The position numbers and the translations under genes were made by a program. From the NCBI RefSeq assembly GCF_006440775.1, contig NZ_VFTZ01000015.1, positions 62,001-126,000 of the forward strand: a stretch of DNA of 64,000 bases. Direction: 5' to 3'. This DNA comes from Mesorhizobium sp. B2-7-2 (GTDB taxonomy: Bacteria > Pseudomonadota > Alphaproteobacteria > Rhizobiales > Rhizobiaceae). The notes under the pieces are model-generated. The model searched no databases and was not told the origin of the DNA. It saw only the letters and a program-made list of their open reading frames with translations. This document shows positions 23,180-32,686 of this stretch, in pieces. How positions within the stretch are numbered: position 1 is the first letter of the stretch; each line of letters opens with the position of its first letter.

Positions 23180-23776
23180 TCAGTTCTTCCCCATCAACGC
23201 ATTGACCAGTTTTTCGACATGGCCGCCGTCGCGGTGCTCGCGCGCGTCGAAGGCATTCTGCCTGGCCTCGTGGTCGGTATAGATCGTGTCGATGCGACGC
23301 CTGGCGTCCCAGCGAAGACCGGTGCAGAACCAGTTGTCCTGCCGCTCGAGCCCGGCGAGCGCCGTCTCGGTTGCCCGCATCATCTGCTTTGCGATGCGGC
23401 CATGGGTATGTTCATGCTGGCGCACGCCGGCCATGAAGCGCTCCCAGCGCTTGCGCAGGACCGGACCGGACGAAGACGTGCGGCGCGGAAAGGTGTAGGT
23501 CAGGTCGATCGTGCCGGTGGCCTGACGCAGCCGGCAGATGCCATTGTCCCGTTTCACGTCGAGGTTCCAATGCACGGTATAGCCGGTCTCGGCGATGGCG
23601 CGCGTCGCATGACCGTGCCGCGGCCCGAGGCCATCCATCGCCTCGATCAGTTCAGCCCCGGTCCTGCCGGCGACGTCGTAACTGCGCACATGCACGGTCA
23701 GCTTGGTGCCGGCCGAGGCCGTCCCGCAAAAAAGCATGCCGGCAGCAGCTAAAATCGCCAGGCTGATGCGCCGCAT
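23180..23776 (-). CDS. Secreted Zn-dependent protease-like protein (DUF922)
   Basis: A 198-residue protein with a signal peptide (MRRISLAILAAAGMLFCGT then ASAG). The DUF922 domain contains the metalloprotease motif HEHTHGRIAK (HExxH). Conserved segments around it are YTVHWNLDV and YTFPRR. There are cysteines at CRLRQ and FCTGLRW. It is probably periplasmic; the substrate is unknown. ATG 23776 is chosen for the signal peptide; an upstream in-frame Met at 23809 would add a non-signal leader. It converges with the EEP gene. Confidence 0.85.
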   Translation of the reverse strand: MRRISLAILAAAGMLFCGTASAGTKLTVHVRSYDVAGRTGAELIEAMDGLGPRHGHATRAIAETGYTVHWNLDVKRDNGICRLRQATGTIDLTYTFPRRTSSSGPVLRKRWERFMAGVRQHEHTHGRIAKQMMRATETALAGLERQDNWFCTGLRWDARRRIDTIYTDHEARQNAFDAREHRDGGHVEKLVNALMGKN

Positions 23777-23909
23777 GTCCGCTTCCTCGTTTGACGCGAA
23801 GCAGACCATACTCGGCGCCCGGCTTCAACGGTCTCTGCCGATAAGGCGCGGCTACCCGACCTTCGCCGGGCCTGTTGGAGCGGCGGTCGAGACGGCCCGG
23901 TCGAGCGGA

Positions 23910-25589
23910 TCACATGCCTTGGTAAACCGGGCCTTCGCCGCCTTGTGGCGGCACCCAGTTGATGTTCCGGTTCGGATCCTTGATGTCGCAGGTCTTGCAG
24001 TGCACGCAGTTCTGCGCGTTGATGACGAAGCGCACATCCTTGGCCGACGGGTCAGCTGCGGCGTTGCCGTCCTTGTCCACCCACTCATAAACACCGGCCG
24101 GGCAGTAGCGGGTCGAGGGACCGGCAAAGACGTCGTGCTCGGAACGCTGCTGCAGCGCCATGTCGCCGACGATCAGGTGCACCGGCTCGTTTTCCTCATG
24201 GTTGGTGTTCGACAGGAACACCGAGGACAGCCGGTCGAAGGTCAGCACGCCATCCGGCTTCGGATAGGCGATCTTCTGGTGCTGGGCGGCGGGCTCGAGC
24301 GTCGCATAGTCGGCCTTGCCGTGCTTCAGCGTACCGAAAGGCGAGAAGCCGAACAGCGTGTTCAGCCACATGTCGAGACCGCCGATGCCGACGCCGATAA
24401 TGGTGCCGAAGCGCGACCACAGCGGCTTGACGTTGCGAACCTTCTTCAGGTCCTTGCCGATGTCGGTGCCGCGCCAGGCTTCCTCGTAGGAAGCGAGCTC
24501 GTCATTGGCGCGGCCGCCGGCAATCGCCCCGGCCACATGCTCGGCCGCCAGCATGCCGGAGAGCACCGCATTGTGCGAGCCCTTGATGCGCGGCACGTTG
24601 ACGAAGCCTGCCGCGCAACCCATCAGCACGCCGCCGGGGAAGGAAAGCTTCGGCACCGACTGCCAGCCGCCCTCGGTAATGGCGCGTGCGCCGTAGCCGA
24701 TGCGCTTGGCCCCCTCGAAGGTGCCGGCGATCGCCGGATGGGTCTTGAAGCGCTGGAATTCCTCGAAGGGCGACAGATAGGGGTTCTTGTAGTTCAGGTG
24801 GACGACGAAGCCGACCGCCACCTGGTTGTCCTCGAGATGGTAGAGGAAGGAGCCGCCGCCGGTCTTCATGTCGAGCGGCCAGCCGAAGGAATGCTGCACG
24901 AGACCAGGCTTGTGGTTCTCGGGCTTGACCTGCCAGAGCTCCTTGAGGCCGATGCCATATTTGCCGGGCTCGCGGCCTTCCGAAAGTTTGTATTTGGCGA
25001 TGAGCTGCTTGGCCAAGGAGCCCCGCGCGCCTTCGCCGATCAGCACATATTTGCCCATCAGCGCCATGCCGGGCGCATAGGCCGGGCCATGCGTGCCGTC
25101 CTTCTCGACGCCCATGTCGCCGGTGATGACGCCGGTGACGGCGCCGGCCTCGCTGTAGACGAGGCTTGCCGCGGCAAAACCCGGATAGATCTCCACGCCC
25201 AGCGCTTCGGCCTTGGTCGCGAGCCAGCGGCAGACATTGCCCAGCGAGACGATGTAATTGCCGTGGTTGTTCATCAGCGGCGGCATCAGGAAGTTCGGCA
25301 GGCGGAAGGAGCCGGCAGGGCCGAGCACCAGGAAGTGGTCCTCCGTCACCGGTGTATTGAACGGATGGCCCTCCTCCTCGCGCCAGCCGGGCAGCAGCCG
25401 GTCGATGCCGATCGGGTCGACGACGGCGCCGGAGAGGATATGGGCGCCAATCTCGCCGCCCTTCTCCAGGACGACGACGGAAAGGTCCGGGTTGAGCTGC
25501 TTCAGACGGATCGCGGCGGCAAGGCCGGCGGGACCAGCGCCGACGATCACCACGTCGAATTCCATGCTCTCGCGTTCGATTTCGCTCAT
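23910..25589 (-). CDS. Electron transfer flavoprotein-ubiquinone oxidoreductase
   Basis: A 559-residue membrane-associated flavo-iron-sulfur enzyme that passes electrons from reduced ETF to ubiquinone. It shows the N-terminal FAD Rossmann motif (VVIVGAGPAGLAAAIRLKQ), the ETF-QO body (GAHILSGAVVDP, GEGARGSLAKQL, VGFVVHLNYKNPYLSPFEEFQRFK) and a C-terminal ferredoxin-like part with RYCPAGVYEW and NCVHCKTCDIKDP, giving the four Cys for the 4Fe-4S cluster, then INWVPPQGGEGP. ATG 25589 follows GAGGGGCCG. It accepts electrons from the isovaleryl-CoA dehydrogenase encoded 12 kb away and other acyl-CoA dehydrogenases. Confidence 0.96.
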   Translation of the reverse strand: MSEIERESMEFDVVIVGAGPAGLAAAIRLKQLNPDLSVVVLEKGGEIGAHILSGAVVDPIGIDRLLPGWREEEGHPFNTPVTEDHFLVLGPAGSFRLPNFLMPPLMNNHGNYIVSLGNVCRWLATKAEALGVEIYPGFAAASLVYSEAGAVTGVITGDMGVEKDGTHGPAYAPGMALMGKYVLIGEGARGSLAKQLIAKYKLSEGREPGKYGIGLKELWQVKPENHKPGLVQHSFGWPLDMKTGGGSFLYHLEDNQVAVGFVVHLNYKNPYLSPFEEFQRFKTHPAIAGTFEGAKRIGYGARAITEGGWQSVPKLSFPGGVLMGCAAGFVNVPRIKGSHNAVLSGMLAAEHVAGAIAGGRANDELASYEEAWRGTDIGKDLKKVRNVKPLWSRFGTIIGVGIGGLDMWLNTLFGFSPFGTLKHGKADYATLEPAAQHQKIAYPKPDGVLTFDRLSSVFLSNTNHEENEPVHLIVGDMALQQRSEHDVFAGPSTRYCPAGVYEWVDKDGNAAADPSAKDVRFVINAQNCVHCKTCDIKDPNRNINWVPPQGGEGPVYQGM

Positions 25590-25840
25590 CGGCCCCTCAC
25601 TGGCTCGCCATGTTCTCGCATTGTGCTGGCTCATGCGCTGCATAGCGCATCAATTCGCGACGCGAAACCGGCGCTGACGTGACAACAGCGATTTCGACAA
25701 AAAGTCGCGGTTTTCCCTACGAAACGGCCGCCGCGCAGGCCATGGCCAAGCATAGGCCAACGCCAATTGGATGGAAGGCCAGGCCGCATCCGCATGTTTT
25801 TAATTGTTCGACGGCTTGGTTATCGGCAATACTTTGCACC

Positions 25841-26497
25841 ATGCGCAGTCCAGAGCCAGCCGGCTTTCCCTCGAAGCGCTTACTCTTCACGCCAGGCATG
25901 GCTTGGCGTGCGGTTCTTCCGCTCCTCTTTTTGACCCTGCCGGCCTTTTTGACCACGCCAGTCTGGGCCGATCCAGTGAAGGTCTGGGCGACCGGCGCCT
26001 ATTCCTTCTCCGACGAGCTGGGCGGCTTCCGCATCACCGGCGCTTCGGGCATCGGCACCAAGGAAGACCCGCTGATCATCAAGGAGGAGCTCAACACGGC
26101 AACGCCGGTAACGCTGACGATCCGCGCGACCAAGCCGATCGAGCCCTTCGGCAGGGCAGGCGAGGTCGCCAACGGCGTGATGTATATGCGCATCGACGTG
26201 CTCAACAACAGCGCGCTGCCCTGGGTGGAGTTCCAGTTCGAGCTGCAGGAGATCCTCGATCAGCCGAGCGTGTTCGGCGACGGCCTGTCCTTCGACCAGC
26301 GCAACAAGACGCCCGACAACATCTGGTCGAGCAATTTCGCCGATTTCGAGCGTAAGTTCGAACCTTACGACCAGCTGCTGTTCAAAAACGGCAAGGTCGA
26401 CCCGCTGAAGACGGCGACCTTCGATTTCCTGGTCACCGACTATACGCCGCGCTGGACGTTTTATATCGTGCAGGACCCGCGCATACCGACGGGCTGA
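25841..26497 (+). CDS. Exported protein of unknown function
   Basis: A protein of about 218 residues with a signal peptide around MAWRAVLPLLFLTLPAFLTT then PVWA-DP. The mature part (about 165 residues) has alternating polar/hydrophobic strands (ITGASGIGTKEDPLIIKEEL, VTLTIRATKPIEPFGRAG, GVMYMRIDVLNNSALPWVEF, TFDFLVTDYTPRWTFYIVQDP), suggesting a beta-sandwich. I do not recognise a named family. The start is unsure: 25841 and 25898 are both possible, neither with a good ribosome site; 25898 would give a more compact signal peptide. It is divergent from the ETF-QO gene and 46 bp before the glycosylase gene. Confidence 0.6.
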   Translation: MRSPEPAGFPSKRLLFTPGMAWRAVLPLLFLTLPAFLTTPVWADPVKVWATGAYSFSDELGGFRITGASGIGTKEDPLIIKEELNTATPVTLTIRATKPIEPFGRAGEVANGVMYMRIDVLNNSALPWVEFQFELQEILDQPSVFGDGLSFDQRNKTPDNIWSSNFADFERKFEPYDQLLFKNGKVDPLKTATFDFLVTDYTPRWTFYIVQDPRIPTG

Positions 26498-26543
26498 CCT
26501 GATCCCGGTTGCAAATCGGCGCCGCGCGGATGATGGTGGCGCC

Positions 26544-27470
26544 ATGACCGCCGCTTCCCCCAACGCACCAGCAGAGATCGCCGAACTGCTCGCCTTCTAT
26601 GCCAGCGCCGGCGTCGACGAGGCGCTTGAAGACGCGCCGGTCAACCGGTTTGCCGAAGCGGCGGCGAAGTCGGCCGAACGCAGGCCTGCCGAGCGGGCGC
26701 CAGCCGCGCCGCCTCGCGACCCAAGACCCGAGAGCCGCCCGGCATCCGGGCAGGTCCCGGAGCGGCCCCAGGCGCCCGTGCCGGCAACGCCATCATCCGG
26801 CCTCGACGCGCGCAATATTCCCGATGCTCCGGCGCGCATGCCGGCCGCCACCGTCCCCGACGAGGCGCAGGCGCTGCTTGCCCGGCAACTGGCCGCAAGC
26901 GCCTCGACGCTCGAGGAACTGCGCCAGCACATGGCCGGCTTCGACGGCTGCAATCTCAAATTCACGGCCAAGAACCTCGTCTTCGCGGACGGCAATCCGA
27001 AAGCCGAGCTGATGCTGGTCGGCGAGGCGCCGGGTCGCGACGAGGACCTTGAAGGCCTGCCCTTTGTCGGCCGCTCCGGCCGGCTGCTCGACCGCATGCT
27101 CGCCGCGATCGGCCTCAACCGCAACTCGGCCTATATCGCCAACGTTATTCCGTGGCGGCCGCCGGGCAACCGCACGCCGACGCCGCACGAGACCGAAATC
27201 TGCCGGCCCTTCATCGAAAGGCAGATCGAGCTGGTCAATCCCAAGGTGCTGGTCAATCTCGGCGGTCCGTCGGCCAAGACGCTACTCAACACGACCGAGG
27301 GGATTCTGCGCCTGCGCGGCAACTGGCGGGTGCACACGACCGCTTCCGGGATCGCCATTCCGGCAATGCCGACGCTGCACCCGGCCTATCTCTTGAGAAC
27401 GCCGGCGCACAAGAAGCTTGCCTGGCGGGATTTTCTCGAGGTGAAGGCGAAGTTGAGGGGGCTGGCGTGA
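26544..27470 (+). CDS. Uracil-DNA glycosylase, family 4-like
   Basis: A 308-residue base-excision repair enzyme. A Pro/Ala/Arg-rich, probably disordered N-terminal half (about 30-110) precedes the catalytic part. Motif A is VGEAPGRDEDLEGLPFVGRSG (GEAPG at 160-164); motif B is HPAYLLR (279-285). Of the four Cys ligands of the family 4 iron-sulfur cluster only two can be recognised: Cys136 in GCNLK (the partner three residues on is Lys) and Cys220 in EICRPF; the usual Cys in KCRPPGNR is Trp204. The cluster is therefore probably missing or altered. It would remove uracil arising from cytosine deamination. Confidence 0.85.
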   Translation: MTAASPNAPAEIAELLAFYASAGVDEALEDAPVNRFAEAAAKSAERRPAERAPAAPPRDPRPESRPASGQVPERPQAPVPATPSSGLDARNIPDAPARMPAATVPDEAQALLARQLAASASTLEELRQHMAGFDGCNLKFTAKNLVFADGNPKAELMLVGEAPGRDEDLEGLPFVGRSGRLLDRMLAAIGLNRNSAYIANVIPWRPPGNRTPTPHETEICRPFIERQIELVNPKVLVNLGGPSAKTLLNTTEGILRLRGNWRVHTTASGIAIPAMPTLHPAYLLRTPAHKKLAWRDFLEVKAKLRGLA

Positions 27471-27479
27471 GCATTTTTT

Positions 27480-27620
27480 CCTTCTCCCCTTGTGGGAGAA
27501 GGTGCTCGAAGGGCGGATGAGGGGTGCTCCAGGGAATGCCAGCGTCTCACTCCGCTGGAACACCCCTCATCCGTCTCGGCGCTGCGCGCCGATCCACCTT
27601 CTCCCACCAGGGGAGAAGGC
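27480..27620. repeat. Repeat family D palindromic element, copy 1
   Basis: About 140 bp. Ends CCTTCTCCCCTTGTGGGAG and CTCCCACCAGGGGAGAAGG are inverted, with inner inverted arms GATGAGGGGTGCTCCAGG / GGAACACCCCTCATC. A second copy is at 32399-32540. Such elements are widespread between genes of rhizobia; no protein is encoded. Confidence 0.85.
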
Positions 27621-27677
27621 GGAGCTATAACCTCCCAGGTAATTGAACTCCGCCCCTCGCCGCCCTACTCCTCTCCC

Positions 27678-28487
27678 ATGACCACATCCGAACCTTCTGC
27701 CGGCAGCCTCATCCGCGAATGGCGCACGCGGCGGCGCATGAGCCAGCTCGACCTCGCCATGGAGGCCGATATCTCGCAGCGGCATCTCTCCTTCGTCGAA
27801 AGCGGCCGGGCCCAGCCGTCGCGCGACATGGTTCTGCATCTGGCCGAGCAGCTGTCGATCCCGCTGCGCCAGCGCAATCAACTGTTGCTTGCCGCCGGCT
27901 TCGCGCCGAGCTTCAGCGAAAAGCCGCTCACCGATGCGACGCTTGCGCCGGCGCTTGCCGCCGTCGAGACGGTGCTCAAGGGCCACGAGCCCTTTCCGGC
28001 ACTGGCGGTGGACCGGCACTGGAACCTCATTTCCGCAAATGGCGCGATTGCCCCGCTCCTCGCCGATATTTCCGAGCCGTCCCTGCTTACGCCGCCGGTC
28101 AACGTGCTGAGGCTCAGCCTGCACCCGGGCGGCGTGGCGCCGCGCATCGTCAATCTGGCGGAGTGGCGCGCACATCTGCTGGAGCGGCTGAAACACCAGA
28201 ACGACGCCACCGGCGACCCGGTGCTGATTGAGCTGGAGCGCGAATTGCGCACCTATCCGTCGGGCCTGAGGAGCAGCCGGCCCGCACCGGTCGAGCCGAG
28301 CGGCATCGTCCATCCGCTACGGCTCGCGCATGGCGATCAGGTGCTGTCCTTCATCAGCACGATCACCGTCTTCGGCACGCCGCTCGACGTCACGCTGTCG
28401 GAGCTGGCGATCGAATCCTTCTTCCCTGCGGATGAGCAGACCCGGGCGGTGCTGGTGCGGCTGGCGAAGGAGCGGAGCTCTCAATAG
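27678..28487 (+). CDS. XRE-family transcriptional regulator, MmyB-like
   Basis: A 269-residue regulator. The N-terminal helix-turn-helix (residues about 9-63) reads LIREWRTRRRMSQLDLAMEA then DISQRHLSFVESGRAQPSRD. The C-terminal MmyB-like ligand domain (about 95-265) has ALAVDRHWNLISANGAIAPL, the usual A-x-D-R-x-W-N-x-x-x-x-N pattern, and ISTITVFGTPLDVTLSELAIE. In actinobacteria relatives regulate secondary metabolism and may bind fatty acids; here targets are unknown. The ATG at 27678 directly follows the family D repeat and has no Shine-Dalgarno. Confidence 0.85.
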   Translation: MTTSEPSAGSLIREWRTRRRMSQLDLAMEADISQRHLSFVESGRAQPSRDMVLHLAEQLSIPLRQRNQLLLAAGFAPSFSEKPLTDATLAPALAAVETVLKGHEPFPALAVDRHWNLISANGAIAPLLADISEPSLLTPPVNVLRLSLHPGGVAPRIVNLAEWRAHLLERLKHQNDATGDPVLIELERELRTYPSGLRSSRPAPVEPSGIVHPLRLAHGDQVLSFISTITVFGTPLDVTLSELAIESFFPADEQTRAVLVRLAKERSSQ

Positions 28488-28584
28488 CTCGAAACTAGAA
28501 AGGCCGAGGGACAGCACCCCCCTCTGTCCTGGCGGCCAGAGAGGAGTGTAACGGAACTCGGCGCATGAGATTCACGCAACGGAA

Positions 28585-29532
28585 CTATCCCTGCGGCGAC
28601 GCGGCCGTCCTGGTGCGCGTGCGCTCCAAGCCGAGCTGCCGCTCGCGCCAGATGATGAAAATGCCGGCGGCGACGACGATCACGCCGCCGATTAGCGTGT
28701 TGAGAGAGGTGACGTCGCCGAAGACGAAATAGCCGGCGACGACGCCGAGGATCATAGAGGTGTATTCGAACGGCGCCACGACCGAGGCTTCGGCGTGGCG
28801 GTAGGCCGCCGTCATCAGGATCTGGCCGAGCCCGCCGCAGAAGCCCGCGAAGACGAGGAGCGCGGCCTGCATCGGCGTCGGGGCCTGCCAGCCGAAGGGC
28901 AGCGTGAAGAGCGACAACACCGAAGCCGTCGAGGAGAACCACAGCACGATGGTCGCGGTCTTCTCCGTCTGCACGAGATTGCGCACCAGAAGCATGGCGA
29001 CCGCCGAAATCGCGGCGGCGATCAGCGCGGCCATGACGCCCAGCAGCTCCTGGTCGTCGAGGCCTTCACCGGAATTGAGCAGCGTCAGCTCGGGCCAGGA
29101 GATGATCAGCACGCCGGCAAGACCGACCGCAACCGCGCTCCAGCGGTAGACGCGGATCGTCTCGCCGAGGAAGACCGAGGAGAACACCACGACCAGCAGC
29201 GGCTGGGCGTAGTTTAGCGTGATGGCCTCCGGCAGCGGCAGCCTGGTCAGCGCGAAGAAACCGAGCCCCATGGCGCCGACGCCGACGACGCCACGCGCGA
29301 TATGGTTGAACGGCCGCCTGGTCGTGAACGCGGTGGCGAGCTCACCCTTGAAGGCCAGGAAAGCGATGATCGGGAAGATGGCGAAGAAGGAGCGGAAGAA
29401 GACGATCTGTCCGGCGGGCACGTCGCCGGCCGCCTTGATGCAGGTCTGCATGCCAACGAAGACCGTCACCGAGACGATCTTCAGCGTGATGCCGCGCAGC
29501 GTGTTGTGGCCGACGGCATGATCGACGGTCAT
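28585..29532 (-). CDS. EamA/DMT-family membrane transporter
   Basis: A 315-residue inner-membrane protein with about ten hydrophobic helices arranged as two EamA repeats. Typical segments: VFFRSFFAIFPIIAFLAFKG, ARGVVGVGAMGLGFFALTRL, EAITLNYAQPLLVVVFSSVF, LGETIRVYRWSAVAVGLAGV, then the second half ending LNTLIGGVIVVAAGIFIIWR. It probably exports a small metabolite such as an amino acid or purine. ATG 29532 is preferred with GAGG 5 bases upstream; the frame is open further upstream but runs into a family E repeat. It converges with the regulator gene. Confidence 0.88.
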   Translation of the reverse strand: MTVDHAVGHNTLRGITLKIVSVTVFVGMQTCIKAAGDVPAGQIVFFRSFFAIFPIIAFLAFKGELATAFTTRRPFNHIARGVVGVGAMGLGFFALTRLPLPEAITLNYAQPLLVVVFSSVFLGETIRVYRWSAVAVGLAGVLIISWPELTLLNSGEGLDDQELLGVMAALIAAAISAVAMLLVRNLVQTEKTATIVLWFSSTASVLSLFTLPFGWQAPTPMQAALLVFAGFCGGLGQILMTAAYRHAEASVVAPFEYTSMILGVVAGYFVFGDVTSLNTLIGGVIVVAAGIFIIWRERQLGLERTRTRTAASPQG

Positions 29533-29576
29533 CTTGCCTCGTAAGGATGGTCGGGAAACGAAGCCTCGAAATAGGC

Positions 29577-29635
29577 CAAGAGCAATTCCAGGAAAAGTGT
29601 GTAACGGTTTTCCGTCCGGAATTGCGAAACACAAA
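29577..29635. repeat. Repeat family E hairpin between the EamA gene and pepN
   Basis: GAGCAATTCCAGGAAAAGTG ... TTTTCCGTCCGGAATTGCG: inverted repeat of the same type as 19558-19662, in the gap between two divergent genes. Confidence 0.7.
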
Positions 29636-29742
29636 TTATGCCGCAGTTTTGTCGAGTGGCCGTTTCGTGTAAAGAGCGCGCACTCTCAAAATTCTTGGAC
29701 CAGCCAGGCCGGCTGGCCGCCTCGACAGGAAAAGCTCAACGA

Positions 29743-32388
29743 ATGCGCACAGATACCGGCCATGTCTTCAAGCTCGAGGACTATCGCCCCTGCGACTATC
29801 TCATCCCGAGCACCAGCCTCGACTTCCGCCTGTCGCCGGACGCGACCCATGTGACCGCGCTGCTCACCATCGAGCGACGCGAGGGCATCGCCGCCTCGGC
29901 GCCGCTGGTGCTCGACGGCGACGGCCTGACGCTGCTCGGCGTCGCCATCGATGGTCACGCGCTCGCAGCCGGCGAGTATGAGGCGACGCCGGACCGGCTG
30001 ACGATCCTGAAGCCGCCGGCGGCGCAGCGCTTCGAGCTCCGCCTGGAGACGGAGATCGCGCCTTCGCGCAACGAGGCGCTGATGGGCCTCTACCGCTCCA
30101 GCAACGTCTATTGCACGCAATGCGAGGCCGAGGGCTTTCGCCGCATCACTTATTTTCTCGACCGTCCCGATATCCTGTCGGTCTACACGGTGCGCATCGA
30201 AGCGCCGCACAACGAGGCGCCGCTTTTGCTTTCAAACGGCAATCCCGTCGAACGCGGCGCGCTCGTCGACGGCCGGCATTATGCAGTCTGGCACGACCCC
30301 TTCCCAAAACCCTCCTACCTCTTCGCGCTGGTGGCGGGCGCGCTCGGCAAGGTAGCTGGCAGCTTCACCACCATGTCCGGCCGCGAGGTCGAGCTCGGCA
30401 TCTATGTCGAGCCCGGCAAGGAACGGCTTGCCGGCTACGCGATGGACGCGCTGAAACGCTCGATGAAATGGGACGAGGAAGCCTTCGGCCGCGAATACGA
30501 CCTCGACGTCTTCAACATCGTCGCCGTCTCCGACTTCAATATGGGCGCCATGGAGAACAAGGGGCTCAACGTCTTCAACGACAAATATGTGCTGGCCGAC
30601 GAGGAGACCGCGACTGATGCCGACTTCGCCAATATCGAGGCGATCATCGCGCATGAGTATTTCCACAATTGGACAGGCAACAGAATCACTTGCCGAGACT
30701 GGTTCCAGCTTTGCCTGAAGGAAGGGCTGACGGTTTACCGCGACCACGAGTTCTCCGCCGACCAGCGCTCGCGAGCGGTGAAGCGCATCGCCGAGGTGCG
30801 CACGCTGCGCGCGCACCAGTTCCCCGAAGACCAGGGGCCGCTCGCGCATCCGGTCAGGCCGCGCCGCTACCGCGAGATCAACAACTTCTACACGGCGACT
30901 GTCTACGAGAAAGGCTCGGAAGTGGTGCGCATGATCCGCACCATCCTCGGCGCGGAGACCTTCCGTGCCGGCATGGACCTCTATTTCGAGCGGCATGACG
31001 GCGAGGCGGCGACCATCGAGGATTTCCTCAAAGTGTTCGAGGACGTCTCCGGCAGAGACCTCGCGCAATTCGCGCTCTGGTATCACCAGGCCGGCACCCC
31101 GAACCTGACGGTGAGTTCCACGCATAATGCGGCGGCAAAGGAGTTCACCCTGGAGATCGAGCAGTCGGTGCCGCCGACGCCGTCGGAAAGCCGCAAGCGG
31201 CTGATGCATATCCCTTTAGCCTTCGGGCTGGTCGGCGCCAACGGCAAGCCCATCACCTGGACGGCCGTCGAGGGCGCAACGGTGGATGACGGTGTCATCC
31301 ATATCCGCAAGCGCCGGCACACGGTGCGCTTCTCGGGTATTTCGCAACGGCCTTCGGTGTCGCTCAACCGCGGCTTCTCGGCGCCGATCACGCTTTCCGT
31401 GCAGCAGAAGGCCGACGACCAGTTCTTTCTTGCGGCGCATGACAGCGACGCCTTCGCGCGCTGGCAGGCATTCAACACGCTGCTGACCGACGCGCTGATC
31501 GTCGCCTTCCGCCAGATCCTCGGCGGCAGGGAGCCGGCCTTCGCGGCACGGCTCGCCGAGCTTGCCGGCAGGATCGCCGGCGACGAGGCGCTGGAGCCGG
31601 CCTACCGGGCACTGGCGCTGTCGCTGCCCGGCGAAGCCGACATCGCCCGCGACATCGGCAAGGGCATCGATCCAGACGCCATCTTTGCCGCGCGCGAGGC
31701 GCTGGCGCGGGCGATCGCCGAGGCAAATGGCGAGACCTTCGCGGCGCTCCATGACCGGCTTGCCGACAACGGGCCGTTCAGTCCGGACGCGGCGAGCGCC
31801 GGACGCCGGGCCCTGCGCAACACCCTGCTCGATTATCTTTCGCTGCTGCCGGGCGGCGCGGGCCTCGCCGCGCGGCACTTCACCGCCGCCACCAATATGA
31901 CCGACCGCGCCGCGGCGCTCGCCGTGCTGGCGCATCGCCATTCGGGGACGGCCGAGGCCGAAGAAGCGCTAGCCGCCTTCGAGGCCCGCTATCGCGGCGA
32001 CGCGCTGGTGCTCGACAAATGGTTCCAGATCCAGGCCGGCGTGCCCGGCGCAAGGACCGTCGAGAAAGTGCGCGGGCTCACGCAGCATCCGGCTTTCTCG
32101 ATCGCCAACCCGAACCGGGTGCGTTCGTTAATCGGCACCTTCTCCAGCGCCAACCAGACCGGCTTCCACCGCCCCGACGGCGAAGGTTACCGTTTCTTCG
32201 CCGAGACGGTGCTGGAAGTGGAGAAGCGCAACCCGCAAGTGGCGGCGCGGTTGGCCACGGCGCTACGCTCCTGGCGCTCGCTGGAGCCTGGACGTCAGGC
32301 CAAGGCCAGGCAGGCGCTGCTCGACATGGCGAAGGTCGAGAACCTGTCGGCGGATCTGCGGGATATTGTGGAGCGAACGCTGGCGTAG
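29743..32388 (+). CDS. pepN: Aminopeptidase N (M1 family)
   Basis: An 881-residue zinc exopeptidase (E. coli PepN: 870). The N-terminal beta domain is followed by the exopeptidase motif GAMEN (268-272), zinc site HEYFHNWTGN (His304, Glu305, His308) and the third ligand Glu327 in LKEGLTVYRDHEFS. The catalytic Tyr is probably in NFYTATVYEKGSEVVRM. The C-terminal helical array runs to the end. It removes N-terminal residues from peptides in the cytosol. ATG 29743 matches the conserved family start (MRTDTGHVFKLEDYRP); earlier in-frame codons overlap a repeat. Confidence 0.96.
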   Translation: MRTDTGHVFKLEDYRPCDYLIPSTSLDFRLSPDATHVTALLTIERREGIAASAPLVLDGDGLTLLGVAIDGHALAAGEYEATPDRLTILKPPAAQRFELRLETEIAPSRNEALMGLYRSSNVYCTQCEAEGFRRITYFLDRPDILSVYTVRIEAPHNEAPLLLSNGNPVERGALVDGRHYAVWHDPFPKPSYLFALVAGALGKVAGSFTTMSGREVELGIYVEPGKERLAGYAMDALKRSMKWDEEAFGREYDLDVFNIVAVSDFNMGAMENKGLNVFNDKYVLADEETATDADFANIEAIIAHEYFHNWTGNRITCRDWFQLCLKEGLTVYRDHEFSADQRSRAVKRIAEVRTLRAHQFPEDQGPLAHPVRPRRYREINNFYTATVYEKGSEVVRMIRTILGAETFRAGMDLYFERHDGEAATIEDFLKVFEDVSGRDLAQFALWYHQAGTPNLTVSSTHNAAAKEFTLEIEQSVPPTPSESRKRLMHIPLAFGLVGANGKPITWTAVEGATVDDGVIHIRKRRHTVRFSGISQRPSVSLNRGFSAPITLSVQQKADDQFFLAAHDSDAFARWQAFNTLLTDALIVAFRQILGGREPAFAARLAELAGRIAGDEALEPAYRALALSLPGEADIARDIGKGIDPDAIFAAREALARAIAEANGETFAALHDRLADNGPFSPDAASAGRRALRNTLLDYLSLLPGGAGLAARHFTAATNMTDRAAALAVLAHRHSGTAEAEEALAAFEARYRGDALVLDKWFQIQAGVPGARTVEKVRGLTQHPAFSIANPNRVRSLIGTFSSANQTGFHRPDGEGYRFFAETVLEVEKRNPQVAARLATALRSWRSLEPGRQAKARQALLDMAKVENLSADLRDIVERTLA

Positions 32389-32398
32389 CGCCTTTTGC

Positions 32399-32540
32399 CT
32401 TCTCCCCTTGTGGGAGAAGGTGTCGCCGAAGGCGACGGATGAGGGGTGCTCCAGGGAAAACCAGCGTCTCACTCCGCTGGAACACCCCTCATCCGTCTCG
32501 GCGCATCGCGCCGATCCACCTTCTCCCACAAGGGGAGAAG
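32399..32540. repeat. Repeat family D palindromic element, copy 2
   Basis: About 142 bp, more than 85% like 27480-27620 by eye. Outer arms are CCTTCTCCCCTTGTGGGAG / CTCCCACAAGGGGAGAAGG, here a perfect inverted pair. It follows the pepN stop by about 10 bp and may end pepN transcription as a large hairpin, though it has no T-run. Confidence 0.85.
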
Positions 32541-32686
32541 GGAAAGGGACGAATTTCAATCAACTTTTAATCTTTTTCGCCCGCGCCTCTGGACAAGGCG
32601 AATCGGCTTTGATTCTTTAATGGCGATTCGGGGCGTGCGGCGTAGCCGGATCATCCAAGTATGCGGCAAATCGGGGAGTGCCATTT

